DNA from: an uncultured Rhizobiaceae group bacterium
Lineage (GTDB): Bacteria > Pseudomonadota > Alphaproteobacteria > Rhizobiales > Rhizobiaceae
Length of the DNA: 15,858 nt
Direction of reading: 5' to 3'
NCBI GenBank assembly: GCA_938009335.1
Contig: CALLHT010000041.1
Location: 1-15,858, forward strand
The notes under the pieces: model-generated
Databases searched by the model: none
What the model was told of the DNA's origin: nothing
What the model saw: the letters and a program-made list of their open reading frames with translations, nothing else
Position numbers and translations under genes: made by a program
Shown: positions 6,346-14,132 of the stretch, one piece after another
Position numbering within the stretch: the stretch's first letter is position 1
Layout: the number at the start of each line of letters is the position of its first letter

Positions 6346-7902
6346 TCAGTTGCGCTTGAGCATTCGGGCCAGTTGTTGTTTTGGAATAGCGCCCGAAGCA
6401 ATCACAATCGCGAAATACACAATCGAAGCAACTGCGATCAATCCACCGACCAAAGCAATGCGAACTAAAAGCGCATTGTCGGTGAGCGCTTCAGCGAAAT
6501 AGAGATTACCTGCATAAAGGACACCGGCCATACAGGCGCTTGCGAAACAGATCAGAATGACGTTTCTCACTGTGGATGCAGCAAATTCAAAATTCTTCCC
6601 GCCGAGAAGAACGAACCACAAGAGAAACGCATTAATCCAGCCCGCTGCACTGGTCGCCAGAGCCAAGCCAACCACACCGAAAATTGGGAAGAGGATCAGC
6701 GCCAGAACGATATTGCTGATTGCATTCACGCCGGAAAACCACATGGGTGTTTTCATATCCTGACGAGCATAGAATGATGGTTGAAAAATCTTGATCAGAA
6801 CAAACGAAGGCAATCCAATTGCGAAGGCTGCAAGCACCTGCGCCGTGATCTCAGAGGTTTCACGGTCAAAGGCGCCGCGCTCATAAACCAAAGCAATTAG
6901 CGGGAGCGGGATCATGAACAGGCCAACGGCCGCAGGTACGGTTAATCCCAATCCGAATTCCAGACTGCGGTTCTGCAGATGCATCGCTTCTTTTCGATTT
7001 TCTCCGGCAAGGGCGCGGGTAAGTTCCGGCAATAAAACCACACCAATGGAAATGCCGATAATGCCAAGCGGCAGCTGCATCAGGCGGTCTGCATAATTCA
7101 TGATCGCAATGCCGCCCGCCTGCGCAGAGGCAATAATTTGCCCGACAAGAAGATTTATTTGCGTGATCCCGCCCGCAAGTGCAGTTGGCAAGGCCAAAAT
7201 CAATAGACGCTTCACCGCAGGAGATGGCTTTGGCAGACAAAGCGAAAGCGGAAACCCTTCCTTGCGAACGCCGTAAATAAGAAGGAGAAGCTGCATAATC
7301 CCGGCCACGAAAACACCCCACGCCATGGCGATGCCAATCTCGCGTTGTTCCAATCCACTCAAACCACCTGCAGCAAGTACTGCAACCAAAATGATATTGA
7401 GCAGAACCGGTGCAAACGCAGCGAGGAAGTATCGTCGGAATGCATTCAGAATACCTGACAACATCGCAACCAATGACATCGCCGCGAGATAAGGAAACAT
7501 GATCCGGGTCAACAGGATCGTAAGATCAAACTTTTCCGGATCTTCGATGAATTTTGGCGCGATGATTGTCCCAACCAGAAACGGCATAAAGACCATGGCG
7601 AGCGCCGAGAAGAGCAGCAATATAAGCAATAGAAACGAGAGAATTTTCTCAGCAAATTCGCGTGCTGCTTCGCGTCCACCGGTTTCCAATTCGCTTGCAA
7701 AAAGCGGGACAAAGGCGGAATTAAATGCGCCTTCTGCAAACAAACGCCGGAACAGATTTGGAAACCGGAATGCGGCATAAAATGCATCCGCTACCGGACC
7801 CGCGCCAAGGAAGGCGGCCACCATTGCTTCACGGACAAACCCAAGCACACGACTTGCCATCGTGGCCCCGCCAACGGAAGCAAACTTACGGATCAAGCTC
7901 AT
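6346..7902 (-). CDS. murJ: Lipid II flippase MurJ (MviN)
   Basis: MurJ is an inner-membrane MOP-superfamily flippase that moves lipid II to the periplasmic face for peptidoglycan synthesis. The 518-residue protein is hydrophobic throughout, with about 14 membrane segments. The N-terminal signature is intact: SRVLGFVREAM places R18 and R24, D39 follows, and RFPNLFRRLFAEGAF (46-60) includes R52. These positions coincide with residues reported as essential in E. coli MurJ (from memory). The ATG at 7902 overlaps the stop of the inserted glycosylase-like gene as ATGA. Its ribosome site, AAGGA six bases before the ATG, lies within the 22-bp repeat. That sequence also forms the end of glnD, so murJ probably overlapped glnD directly before the insertion. 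Confidence 0.96.
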   Translation of the reverse strand: MSLIRKFASVGGATMASRVLGFVREAMVAAFLGAGPVADAFYAAFRFPNLFRRLFAEGAFNSAFVPLFASELETGGREAAREFAEKILSFLLLILLLFSALAMVFMPFLVGTIIAPKFIEDPEKFDLTILLTRIMFPYLAAMSLVAMLSGILNAFRRYFLAAFAPVLLNIILVAVLAAGGLSGLEQREIGIAMAWGVFVAGIMQLLLLIYGVRKEGFPLSLCLPKPSPAVKRLLILALPTALAGGITQINLLVGQIIASAQAGGIAIMNYADRLMQLPLGIIGISIGVVLLPELTRALAGENRKEAMHLQNRSLEFGLGLTVPAAVGLFMIPLPLIALVYERGAFDRETSEITAQVLAAFAIGLPSFVLIKIFQPSFYARQDMKTPMWFSGVNAISNIVLALILFPIFGVVGLALATSAAGWINAFLLWFVLLGGKNFEFAASTVRNVILICFASACMAGVLYAGNLYFAEALTDNALLVRIALVGGLIAVASIVYFAIVIASGAIPKQQLARMLKRN

Positions 7903-7916
7903 GCGGCTTCCTTTTT
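7895..7916. repeat. 22-bp direct repeat, copy at the glycosylase-murJ junction
   Basis: This is a perfect 22-bp match to 8626-8647; both flanking bases differ between the copies. On the coding (minus) strand it reads AAGGAAGCCGCATGAGCTT preceded by three more A. It encodes KKEAA and the stop of the upstream frame, carries a Shine-Dalgarno (AAGGA), and contains the ATGA where the next gene starts. The start-to-start distance is 731 bp. Confidence 0.97.
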
Positions 7917-8633
7917 AGTCAATGCTAAAAATTCTTTGGAATGCTTCTCCCGTACGTATTGACGCCAGACTCCATTGCGAGATGAAAATATCCGCATCTC
8001 TGCTTGGTCAGCCTTGATATTCAACACACGTGCTAAGGCCTCTATTATCTCACAGAAGTGGTCATAAGTATTGGCATCGTTGTGTCTACTCACTGTCCGA
8101 TTGGATATTAGATGTATAATGGGTTTACCGCAAAATACGTTTACAGATTTTGCGGTCCACTGGTCCAAAATATAACACCCTTTACCTCTAGCAAAAAAGA
8201 ACATCAACTTTGTGAAATAGGCTGGCCCAATTCCTTTCAAGGAGTTTCCCAATTTACTAAAAGCTTCAAAAGCACTTCGCCTGTCCATAGCCCCAGATTG
8301 CATTTCTAGGCAAATCATTCTTACTTCGGAAAGGACTTCATTTAGTACGAAAAAACGTTTTGCGTTTGGATAGAAAATCCCTCCCCATGCTAGTACTGCC
8401 AATATTTTAGCATCAGTTGATATCGTAGAATCTTCACAAATCTCGAACACCTGATCACGATTACAAACTTCGCTCCAAAGTTCGTTTGCAGCTAAAACAT
8501 CCTCATCTTTCAATGGAAAAATATTTTGTTTGTTCAACCAAGCCTCGAGTATAGCAGCAGACTTTCCTTGCCATTTTTCATCGCCTTCCTTTTTAAGCAA
8601 TTCCAGCTGCTCTGGATTAAATTGGAAGCTCAT
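7899..8633 (-). CDS. Putative HhH DNA glycosylase, 8-oxoguanine glycosylase OGG-fold type (inserted gene)
   Basis: This 244-residue protein resembles the poorly characterised bacterial 8-oxoguanine DNA glycosylase OGG-fold proteins. A helix-hairpin-helix-like segment LKGIGPAYFTKLMFFFA (132-148) precedes YILDQWTAKSVN (154-165). In HhH-GPD enzymes the corresponding elements are the GxG hairpin, a catalytic lysine and an aspartate, here perhaps K142 and D157. K142 lies one helical turn later than the OGG1 lysine, so activity is unproven. WGGIFYPNAKR (83-93) and the C-terminal WRQYVREKH (223-231) also fit the family as I remember it. The gene is about 40% G+C by hand count against over half in sampled glnD rows, and it uses codons such as CTA, AGG and ATA. 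It overlaps glnD and murJ by ATGA at both ends inside a 22-bp repeat. I infer recent acquisition; a repair or anti-phage role is possible but not shown. Confidence 0.65.
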   Translation of the reverse strand: MSFQFNPEQLELLKKEGDEKWQGKSAAILEAWLNKQNIFPLKDEDVLAANELWSEVCNRDQVFEICEDSTISTDAKILAVLAWGGIFYPNAKRFFVLNEVLSEVRMICLEMQSGAMDRRSAFEAFSKLGNSLKGIGPAYFTKLMFFFARGKGCYILDQWTAKSVNVFCGKPIIHLISNRTVSRHNDANTYDHFCEIIEALARVLNIKADQAEMRIFSSRNGVWRQYVREKHSKEFLALTKKEAA

Positions 8634-8647
8634 GCGGCTTCCTTTTT
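8626..8647. repeat. 22-bp direct repeat, copy at the glnD-glycosylase junction
   Basis: This is the partner of the copy at 7895-7916, identical over all 22 bases. Here it forms the last codons and stop of glnD (KKEAA-stop) and the first codons (Met-Ser-Phe) and ribosome site of the inserted gene. Because the C-terminus encoded here belongs to glnD, this copy's left part is probably ancestral; the ATGAGCTT part is shared with the murJ start. Confidence 0.97.
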
Positions 8648-11407
8648 CTTGGCAGGCGCCATCACTTCAGTAAGACGTGTTTTGATTTTTTTGATGCGGG
8701 CTGGATTATCAATTTTGTGACCGACCAGATCGCGCACGTAGAAACTGTCATTGGCTTTTTCGCCAAAAGTCACCACATGGGCCGAACCAATGTCGAGGTT
8801 CAGGTCTGCGAGCGCTTCTGTAAGTTCTGAGAGAAGCCCCGGCCTATCCAGACATTCAATCTCAATGACCGTGAATGTGTCAGAGAAGTCGTTATTCACC
8901 TCTACTTTCGGCGTGATAGAAAAGGCCTTGTGACGACCACGCGACAAGCGATTACGTTTGATGACGTCCGGTAGTTTTGCATCTCCCGACAGAACTTCCT
9001 CGATCAGTTTACCAATCCGGCTTGCGCGTCTTAACTCATCTTCGTCATTGTCGTACTCACGGTTGATGAAGATAGAGTCGAGCGCGCGACCATCGCTTGT
9101 CGTATGAATTTGTGCGTCGACAATGTTACCGCCTGCAGCAACACAAGCGCCCGCAATAATCGACAGTAACCGCGGGTGATCAGGTGCCACAACAGTAATT
9201 TCGGTAATTGCTTCAAATTGCTTGGTATTGACCGAAGTTGCAAGTTGCTGGCCGGTTTGTTTCATCTCACGCAGCAACGTCATATGACGAACCTGTGCCT
9301 CCGGTTCGGTCGCCAAATAGTAAGCAGGATACGGCAGGTTGATGATCTTTTCGCGTTCTTGTTCATCCCAGTCCGAAAGCGTTTCAGCAAGCTGCAACTT
9401 CGCACCCTGAACACGTGCTTGAAGCGGTATCTTGGAAAAGCCACCATTCAGATAGAGCTCGGTCTCATAGTACAGATTGCGAAGGAGCTGTCCCTTCCAC
9501 CCGTTCCAGACACCCGGCCCCACGGCACGTATGTCGCAAACTGTAAGCACCACGAGATAACGCATGCGTTCAACCTCTTGCACGACGCTGGCAAAATCCT
9601 GGATCGTCTTACGGTCTGAGATATCGCGGCTCTGAGCAATCGTACTCATGGTGAGGTGTTCGCGGATAAGCCAGGCAACCAAATTGGTTTGTTCGGCATC
9701 AAGGCCTAAACGCGGACATACTTGCCGTGCAACCCGCTCTCCTGCAATTGAATGATCTTCTTTGCGGCCCTTGGCAATGTCATGCAGGAAAAGCGCCACA
9801 TAGAGTATTGTCCGGTCTTTGATGTTTGGAAGCAGTTCGCTTGATAGCGGATGCTCCTCAGCGAGCTTTCCGCTTTCAATACCCCACAAAGCACCGATTG
9901 AGCGGATCAAATGTTCATCCACCGTATAGTGATGGTACATATTGAATTGCATCATAGCGACGACCTTGCGGAAGGCCGGGACAAACTTGCCCAAGAACCC
10001 GGTTTCGTTCATGCGGCGTAACATCCGCTCAGGGCCTTTTTTACTCGTCAGCAATTGCAGAAACAGTGCATTTGCTTCCGGATCTTTGCGCATTTCCGGC
10101 CCTACCAAGGAGAGCGATTTAGATAATAGCTCCACTGCGTCAGGATGAAAATCTAGTTCGGTCTTTTCTGCAAACTGGAAGAACCGAAGCAAATTTACCG
10201 GATCGTCTTGGAAGACTGATTTACCGGTAACATTGAGCCGGCCATTATCGTCAACGAATGCATCCGACCCTTTTATTTTCCTACGCCTGCGCACGACCGA
10301 TTTGATCAATCGGTTGAAACCGGAAACATCTTTCGCTTCCTGTTCCTCAAGTTTGGCACATGCAATCAGGGTTAGATCGCCAACCTCCTTCGCGGTCAGG
10401 AAGTAGTGTTTCATGAAGCGTTCGACACCGGAGAGGCCACCGCGCGGCACATAATTCAAAGCACTTGCGATCTCGCGCTGAATGTCGAACGAAAGACGCT
10501 CTTCCGCACGGGCCGTCAGAAAATGCATATGACAACGAACAGTCCATAGAAAGTTTTCCGCACGCCTGAACCGACGATACTCAGCTTCCGTGAACATGCC
10601 AGCTTTGACGAGGCCATGGGTTCTGGCCTCCTGATGAAAATATTTCCCAATCCAGAAAAGCGTATGCAGGTCGCGCAATCCACCCTTGCCGTCCTTTACG
10701 TTCGGCTCAACCAGATAGCGCGACCCACCGGCCTTTGCATGACGGTCATCGCGTTCAGATAGTTTTGCAGAGATGAAGTCCTTGGCGCCCTTGGCAACCA
10801 CTTCTTCTGAAAAACGTTGCGCAAGTGTGTCTGCAAGTTCTTTCGTGCCGTGAAGATATCGCAACTCCAGGATAGATGTGCGAATGGTCATGTCTTCACG
10901 CGACAACCGAATGCACTCATCAATGTTGCGCGTAGCATGACCCACTTTGAACCCCATGTCCCAAAGCATGTAGAGAACATACTCGATCACCTGTTCGCCC
11001 CAGGCTGTCTGCTTATAGGGAAGCACAAACAACAGGTCGATGTCCGACCCCGGCGCTAGCGTCCCGCGACCATATCCGCCAACAGCGGTTACTGCGATTT
11101 GCTCAGCATCCGATGCGTTCTGCGCGCGATACACATGCGTCACCGCGAAATCATAAATAATGCGTATGATTTCATCTTGCAGGTGGGATATCCGCCAGGC
11201 ACATGCTGTGCCGTCGCCATCCTCAAACAGTTGATCGCGGGCATGAGCACGACCATCTTTCGAGGCCTTTTTCAAGATCGAAAGAACTTCTGCACGTACT
11301 TTGTTGGAGGAACCATCCATTCCGCTATCATGCGTCAAAGCAGTCAATTGCTCGCGCAGAGATTTGCTGTCGATTAGCTCATCAAGATGAATGTTTTTCT
11401 TTGGCAT
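8630..11407 (-). CDS. glnD: Bifunctional PII uridylyltransferase/uridylyl-removing enzyme GlnD
   Basis: GlnD senses glutamine and uridylylates or deuridylylates PII proteins, controlling nitrogen assimilation. The 925-residue protein has all four parts in order. The nucleotidyltransferase domain carries GGYGRG (110-115) and GSDID (120-124). A helical linker follows, then an HD hydrolase domain with H542-D543 in LHDIAKGRKEDHS. Two C-terminal ACT domains lie at about 735-810 (EITVVAPDHPRLLSIIAGA) and 846-915 (VIEIECLDRPGLLSELTEA). The length fits rhizobial GlnD. The ATG at 11407 is preceded by AGG eight bases away, within the 3' arm of a strong hairpin. The stop overlaps the next gene by ATGA. 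In many Rhizobiales mutS lies beside glnD; here grpE does instead. Confidence 0.97.
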   Translation of the reverse strand: MPKKNIHLDELIDSKSLREQLTALTHDSGMDGSSNKVRAEVLSILKKASKDGRAHARDQLFEDGDGTACAWRISHLQDEIIRIIYDFAVTHVYRAQNASDAEQIAVTAVGGYGRGTLAPGSDIDLLFVLPYKQTAWGEQVIEYVLYMLWDMGFKVGHATRNIDECIRLSREDMTIRTSILELRYLHGTKELADTLAQRFSEEVVAKGAKDFISAKLSERDDRHAKAGGSRYLVEPNVKDGKGGLRDLHTLFWIGKYFHQEARTHGLVKAGMFTEAEYRRFRRAENFLWTVRCHMHFLTARAEERLSFDIQREIASALNYVPRGGLSGVERFMKHYFLTAKEVGDLTLIACAKLEEQEAKDVSGFNRLIKSVVRRRRKIKGSDAFVDDNGRLNVTGKSVFQDDPVNLLRFFQFAEKTELDFHPDAVELLSKSLSLVGPEMRKDPEANALFLQLLTSKKGPERMLRRMNETGFLGKFVPAFRKVVAMMQFNMYHHYTVDEHLIRSIGALWGIESGKLAEEHPLSSELLPNIKDRTILYVALFLHDIAKGRKEDHSIAGERVARQVCPRLGLDAEQTNLVAWLIREHLTMSTIAQSRDISDRKTIQDFASVVQEVERMRYLVVLTVCDIRAVGPGVWNGWKGQLLRNLYYETELYLNGGFSKIPLQARVQGAKLQLAETLSDWDEQEREKIINLPYPAYYLATEPEAQVRHMTLLREMKQTGQQLATSVNTKQFEAITEITVVAPDHPRLLSIIAGACVAAGGNIVDAQIHTTSDGRALDSIFINREYDNDEDELRRASRIGKLIEEVLSGDAKLPDVIKRNRLSRGRHKAFSITPKVEVNNDFSDTFTVIEIECLDRPGLLSELTEALADLNLDIGSAHVVTFGEKANDSFYVRDLVGHKIDNPARIKKIKTRLTEVMAPAKKKEAA

Positions 11408-11438
11408 AAACGCGCCTGCGATTCATTAGGGCGCGTTT
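11408..11438 (-). promoter_or_regulatory. 9-bp stem hairpin over the glnD ribosome binding site
   Basis: AAACGCGCC (11408-11416) and GGCGCGTTT (11430-11438) are perfect complements around a 13-base loop. In the mRNA the 3' arm ends one base before the glnD ATG and contains the AGG that would serve as ribosome site. The stem ends in TTT but then runs straight into glnD, so it is a poor terminator for grpE. It could instead hide the glnD ribosome site or separate grpE from glnD expression. Confidence 0.55.
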
Positions 11439-11468
11439 CTTATACCCAACTCAGCAGAGCAAAGGAAG

Positions 11469-12143
11469 TTATCCTTCTTCAGCGTCTTCCGCTGATTTTG
11501 CCTCGGCTTTCGGTCCGCCTTTGGCAACTCCGACCATTGCAGGGCGCAAGACCCGGCTGCCGATCACATAGCCGACTTGAACCACCTGAGCGACCGTGTT
11601 GTTCGGCACTTCCGGATTGGGCACTTCAAACATTGCCTGATGGAAGTTCGGATCGAATTTCTCACCCTCAGGGTCAATCTTGGAGACACCATTTTTTTCT
11701 AATGCGCTCAGGAGCTCGCGCTCGGTCATCTCGACACCTTCAGAGAGTGTCTTTAGACCTGCATTTTCTTTTTCTTCTTCCGGCACATGCTCCAAGGCGC
11801 GGCGCAGGTTATCTGCCACGCTCAACATGTCACGGGCAAATTTCGAGATGGAGAACTCACGTGCATCTGCAACGTCTTTCTGTGTACGACGACGCAGGTT
11901 TTCCATTTCCGCAGCAGTTCGAAGAAGCTGGTCTTTCAACTCTTTGATCTCTTCTTCCTGACGAGTGTTTTCTGCAGCTAAGGCTTCCAACGGATTGGCG
12001 AAGCCCTCACCCTCAGATTCGCCTTCTTCTTCACCAGAAAGTGCAGCGAGCAATTCTTCTTCGCTCATCGCGTCCATTTCCTCTGGCGCAAGGGTTTCTG
12101 CTTTGTCAGCCGCTGGCTTTTGATGCTCGTTTTCGTCGCTCAT
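11469..12143 (-). CDS. grpE: Nucleotide exchange factor GrpE
   Basis: GrpE releases ADP from DnaK and acts with DnaJ in protein folding. The protein has the usual acidic, low-complexity N-terminus, then a long coiled-coil helix (about 50-110, including LKDQLLRTAAEMENLRRRTQ). The C-terminal beta domain contains FDPNFHQAMFEVP and NTVAQVVQVGYVIGSRVLRPAMVGVAKG-like segments that match the family signature. I place the start at the ATG at 12143 (MSDENEH, 224 residues), because GGGA lies nine bases ahead. The upstream in-frame ATG at 12152 (MTLMSD, 227 residues) has its only purine tract directly abutting the codon. It follows hrcA by about 70 bases, the standard hrcA-grpE heat-shock pair. Confidence 0.96.
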   Translation of the reverse strand: MSDENEHQKPAADKAETLAPEEMDAMSEEELLAALSGEEEGESEGEGFANPLEALAAENTRQEEEIKELKDQLLRTAAEMENLRRRTQKDVADAREFSISKFARDMLSVADNLRRALEHVPEEEKENAGLKTLSEGVEMTERELLSALEKNGVSKIDPEGEKFDPNFHQAMFEVPNPEVPNNTVAQVVQVGYVIGSRVLRPAMVGVAKGGPKAEAKSAEDAEEG

Positions 12144-12211
12144 CAATGTCATTCCCGAATAGAATTGGATTTGGTTGGGATATCAGGGTTTACGAGGCAA
12201 AAATCAAGGGG

Positions 12212-13309
12212 CTATTGCAATATCCGGCTGATTACTTTGGCTGTATAGTCAACCATAGGGACCAAACGCGAGTAATTGAGGCGGGTTGGGCCAATAATAC
12301 CCAGCGCTCCAACAACCTTTTGCTCTTTGTCTTTATAAGGCGCGACAATGACCGATGAACCCGAAAGTGAAAACAATTTGCTTTCTGAACCAATAAATAT
12401 GCGGACACCATCACCCGCTTCCGTAAGTTCCAGCAACTTCATGAAGTTTTCTTTGGATTCCAGTTCGCCAAAGAGCTGACGGACGCGATCAAGGTCATCG
12501 CTGGCTTCCAGGTCTTCCAACAAATTCGCATGGCCGGAAATAATCAATTGGCCCGGCTGCCCTTCGCTGCTTCCAGCCCAGGTTGCAATCCCAGCATTCA
12601 CCAGTTTCTGGCTTAACTCATCAAGTTCCATACGGGCTGAATTATGCATTTGAGCAAGCAGCGTGTTTGCCTCTGCGATCGTTTGTCCGGCGATCTTGGC
12701 ATTAATGAAATTCGCAGCTTCAATCAGGGTTGATGCTGTTGTGCCGACCGGCAGGGTCAGAATACGGTTCTCAACGGAGCCATTCTCGCCCACGATAACT
12801 GCAAGTGCTTTGGTTTGCTCCAACCGAATGAACTCAATATGTTTAAGCCGAAGATCCGCCTTGCCGGTGACCACCAAACCTGCGGTGCGCGAAAGGCCAG
12901 ACAAAAGCTGGCTGGCTTCTGACAACACATTGTCAAACGTCTTTTCGCTAGACGCGGCTTTCATCTGCGTTTCGATGGATTGGCGCTCAGATTTCGCCAA
13001 GTTGCCGAGTTCCATAAAACTATCGACAAAGAAACGAAGGCCCAAATCCGTTGGCATACGGCCTGCACTTGTGTGGGGCGCATAGATAAGACCCAAGGAT
13101 TCGAGGTCAGACATGACATTACGAATAGTGGCAGGCGAAAGATTGACCGCCAATTGTTTGGAGATTGACCGCGATCCCAACGGATCTCCTGAATCGAGAT
13201 AACTATCCACGATATGACGAAAGATCTCTCTCGAACGCTGATCCAGCTCCTGAATCGGGCTCTCTGGAAACGGTACTTTTCCGGTTGGTTTGTTCATGCT
13301 TATCGCCAT
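12212..13309 (-). CDS. hrcA: Heat-inducible transcription repressor HrcA
   Basis: HrcA represses groESL and related genes by binding the CIRCE inverted repeat and is kept active by GroEL. The 365-residue protein has the N-terminal winged helix (about 20-90) with SPATIRNVMSDLESLGLI and HTSAGRMPTDLGLRFFVD. A GAF-like central region follows, and the tail IIGPTRLNYSRLVPMVDY is diagnostic of HrcA. The ATG at 13309 gives MAISMNKP; the ATG at 13297 is an alternative, and neither has a strong ribosome site. No CIRCE element (TTAGCACTC-N9-GAGTGCTAA) is visible upstream, so self-repression through CIRCE is not supported here. A sigma-32-like promoter candidate is listed separately. The gene is divergent from rph, an arrangement I recall from other Rhizobiales. 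Confidence 0.96.
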   Translation of the reverse strand: MAISMNKPTGKVPFPESPIQELDQRSREIFRHIVDSYLDSGDPLGSRSISKQLAVNLSPATIRNVMSDLESLGLIYAPHTSAGRMPTDLGLRFFVDSFMELGNLAKSERQSIETQMKAASSEKTFDNVLSEASQLLSGLSRTAGLVVTGKADLRLKHIEFIRLEQTKALAVIVGENGSVENRILTLPVGTTASTLIEAANFINAKIAGQTIAEANTLLAQMHNSARMELDELSQKLVNAGIATWAGSSEGQPGQLIISGHANLLEDLEASDDLDRVRQLFGELESKENFMKLLELTEAGDGVRIFIGSESKLFSLSGSSVIVAPYKDKEQKVVGALGIIGPTRLNYSRLVPMVDYTAKVISRILQ

Positions 13310-13358
13310 TTTGTGGCTAATCCACTTATGCGAATTTAGTCCTTAAATCTGTCTTTGC

Positions 13359-13383
13359 CAATGGCGAACGAACAGTCTACAAG
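13359..13383 (-). promoter_or_regulatory. Candidate RpoH (sigma-32) promoter for hrcA-grpE
   Basis: On the minus strand, CTTGTA (13383-13378) and CCATTG (13364-13359) are separated by 13 bases, close to the CTTGAA / CCATnT pattern of heat-shock sigma factors. It lies 50-74 bases upstream of the hrcA start in the only gap that can serve the hrcA-grpE operon. Two positions deviate from the ideal, so it is a candidate only. The same gap must hold the rph promoter on the plus strand; I see only a weak possibility there (TTGCCA at 13355-13360 and TCTACA at 13376-13381, 15-base spacing). Confidence 0.3.
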
Positions 13384-13413
13384 GCATGACTTTCAGTTTT
13401 TCAGGAGTTTCTT

Positions 13414-14124
13414 ATGCGTCCTTCCAAACGTGCCGCCGATGAGATGCGCGCAGTAACCATCGAACGTGGTTTCGCCAAACATGCAGAAGGCTCATGCCTT
13501 ATCAAATTTGGAGATACCCACGTCTTGTGTACTGCAAGCCTTGAAGAGCGTGTGCCACCGTGGTTACGCGGTGGCGGAACCGGTTGGGTAACGGCAGAAT
13601 ACGGCATGCTGCCACGATCAACACACGACCGGATGCGCCGCGAAGCAACTGCGGGCAAGCAATCTGGCCGTACCAGCGAAATTCAACGCCTGATCGGGCG
13701 CTCTCTGCGTGCTGTGGTTGATATGAAAGAACTTGGCGAGCGTCAAATCACTGTGGATTGCGATGTCATTCAGGCAGATGGCGGCACGCGTACAGCTTCG
13801 ATCACCGGCGGATTTATTGCACTTCGAGATTGTATTGAGTGGATGAAAGCCCGTGATATGGTTTCAGACAAAGTGCTGACCGATAATGTGGCAGCTATTT
13901 CCTGTGGTGTATACAAAGGCACTCCGGTTCTCGATCTTGATTATGTCGAGGATTCCGATGCGGAGACAGACGCAAACTTTGTGATGACAGGCTCTGGCGG
14001 CATTGTTGAAATTCAGGGCACTGCGGAAGGTGCACCGTTCAGCCGCGACGAGCTGAACTCACTTCTTGATCTTGCAACAGGCGGCATCTCTTCGCTTGTC
14101 GCCATGCAGAACGAGAACCGCTGA
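13414..14124 (+). CDS. rph: Ribonuclease PH
   Basis: RNase PH trims the 3' ends of tRNA precursors by phosphorolysis and works as a hexamer. The 236-residue protein is full length, from MRPSKRAADEMRAVTIERGF to the ISSLVAMQNENR tail. The phosphate-binding R86 (SGRTSEIQRLIGRSLRAV) and R126 (DGGTRTASITG) stand at the positions known from characterised RNase PH enzymes. CDVIQADGGTRTASITGG is the signature block. AGGAG at 13403-13407 sits six bases before the ATG, the clearest ribosome site on this strand. rdgB follows after eight bases, a pairing found in many bacteria. Confidence 0.97.
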   Translation: MRPSKRAADEMRAVTIERGFAKHAEGSCLIKFGDTHVLCTASLEERVPPWLRGGGTGWVTAEYGMLPRSTHDRMRREATAGKQSGRTSEIQRLIGRSLRAVVDMKELGERQITVDCDVIQADGGTRTASITGGFIALRDCIEWMKARDMVSDKVLTDNVAAISCGVYKGTPVLDLDYVEDSDAETDANFVMTGSGGIVEIQGTAEGAPFSRDELNSLLDLATGGISSLVAMQNENR

Positions 14125-14132
14125 GGCCAAAC

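Noticed and set aside
7895..8647. The 22-bp repeats as target-site duplications of an insertion sequence
   Set aside because: No terminal inverted repeats and no transposase lie between them, and the repeat is longer than usual for IS duplications. The unit holds one intact gene that fits the operon frame.
9176..9619. Plus-strand open frame of 147 codons within glnD
   Set aside because: It is antisense to the conserved HD-to-ACT region of glnD; no independent coding signs.
11387..11947. Plus-strand open frame of 186 codons opposite grpE
   Set aside because: The minus strand encodes a complete GrpE. The opposite frame is arginine- and leucine-rich with no family features.
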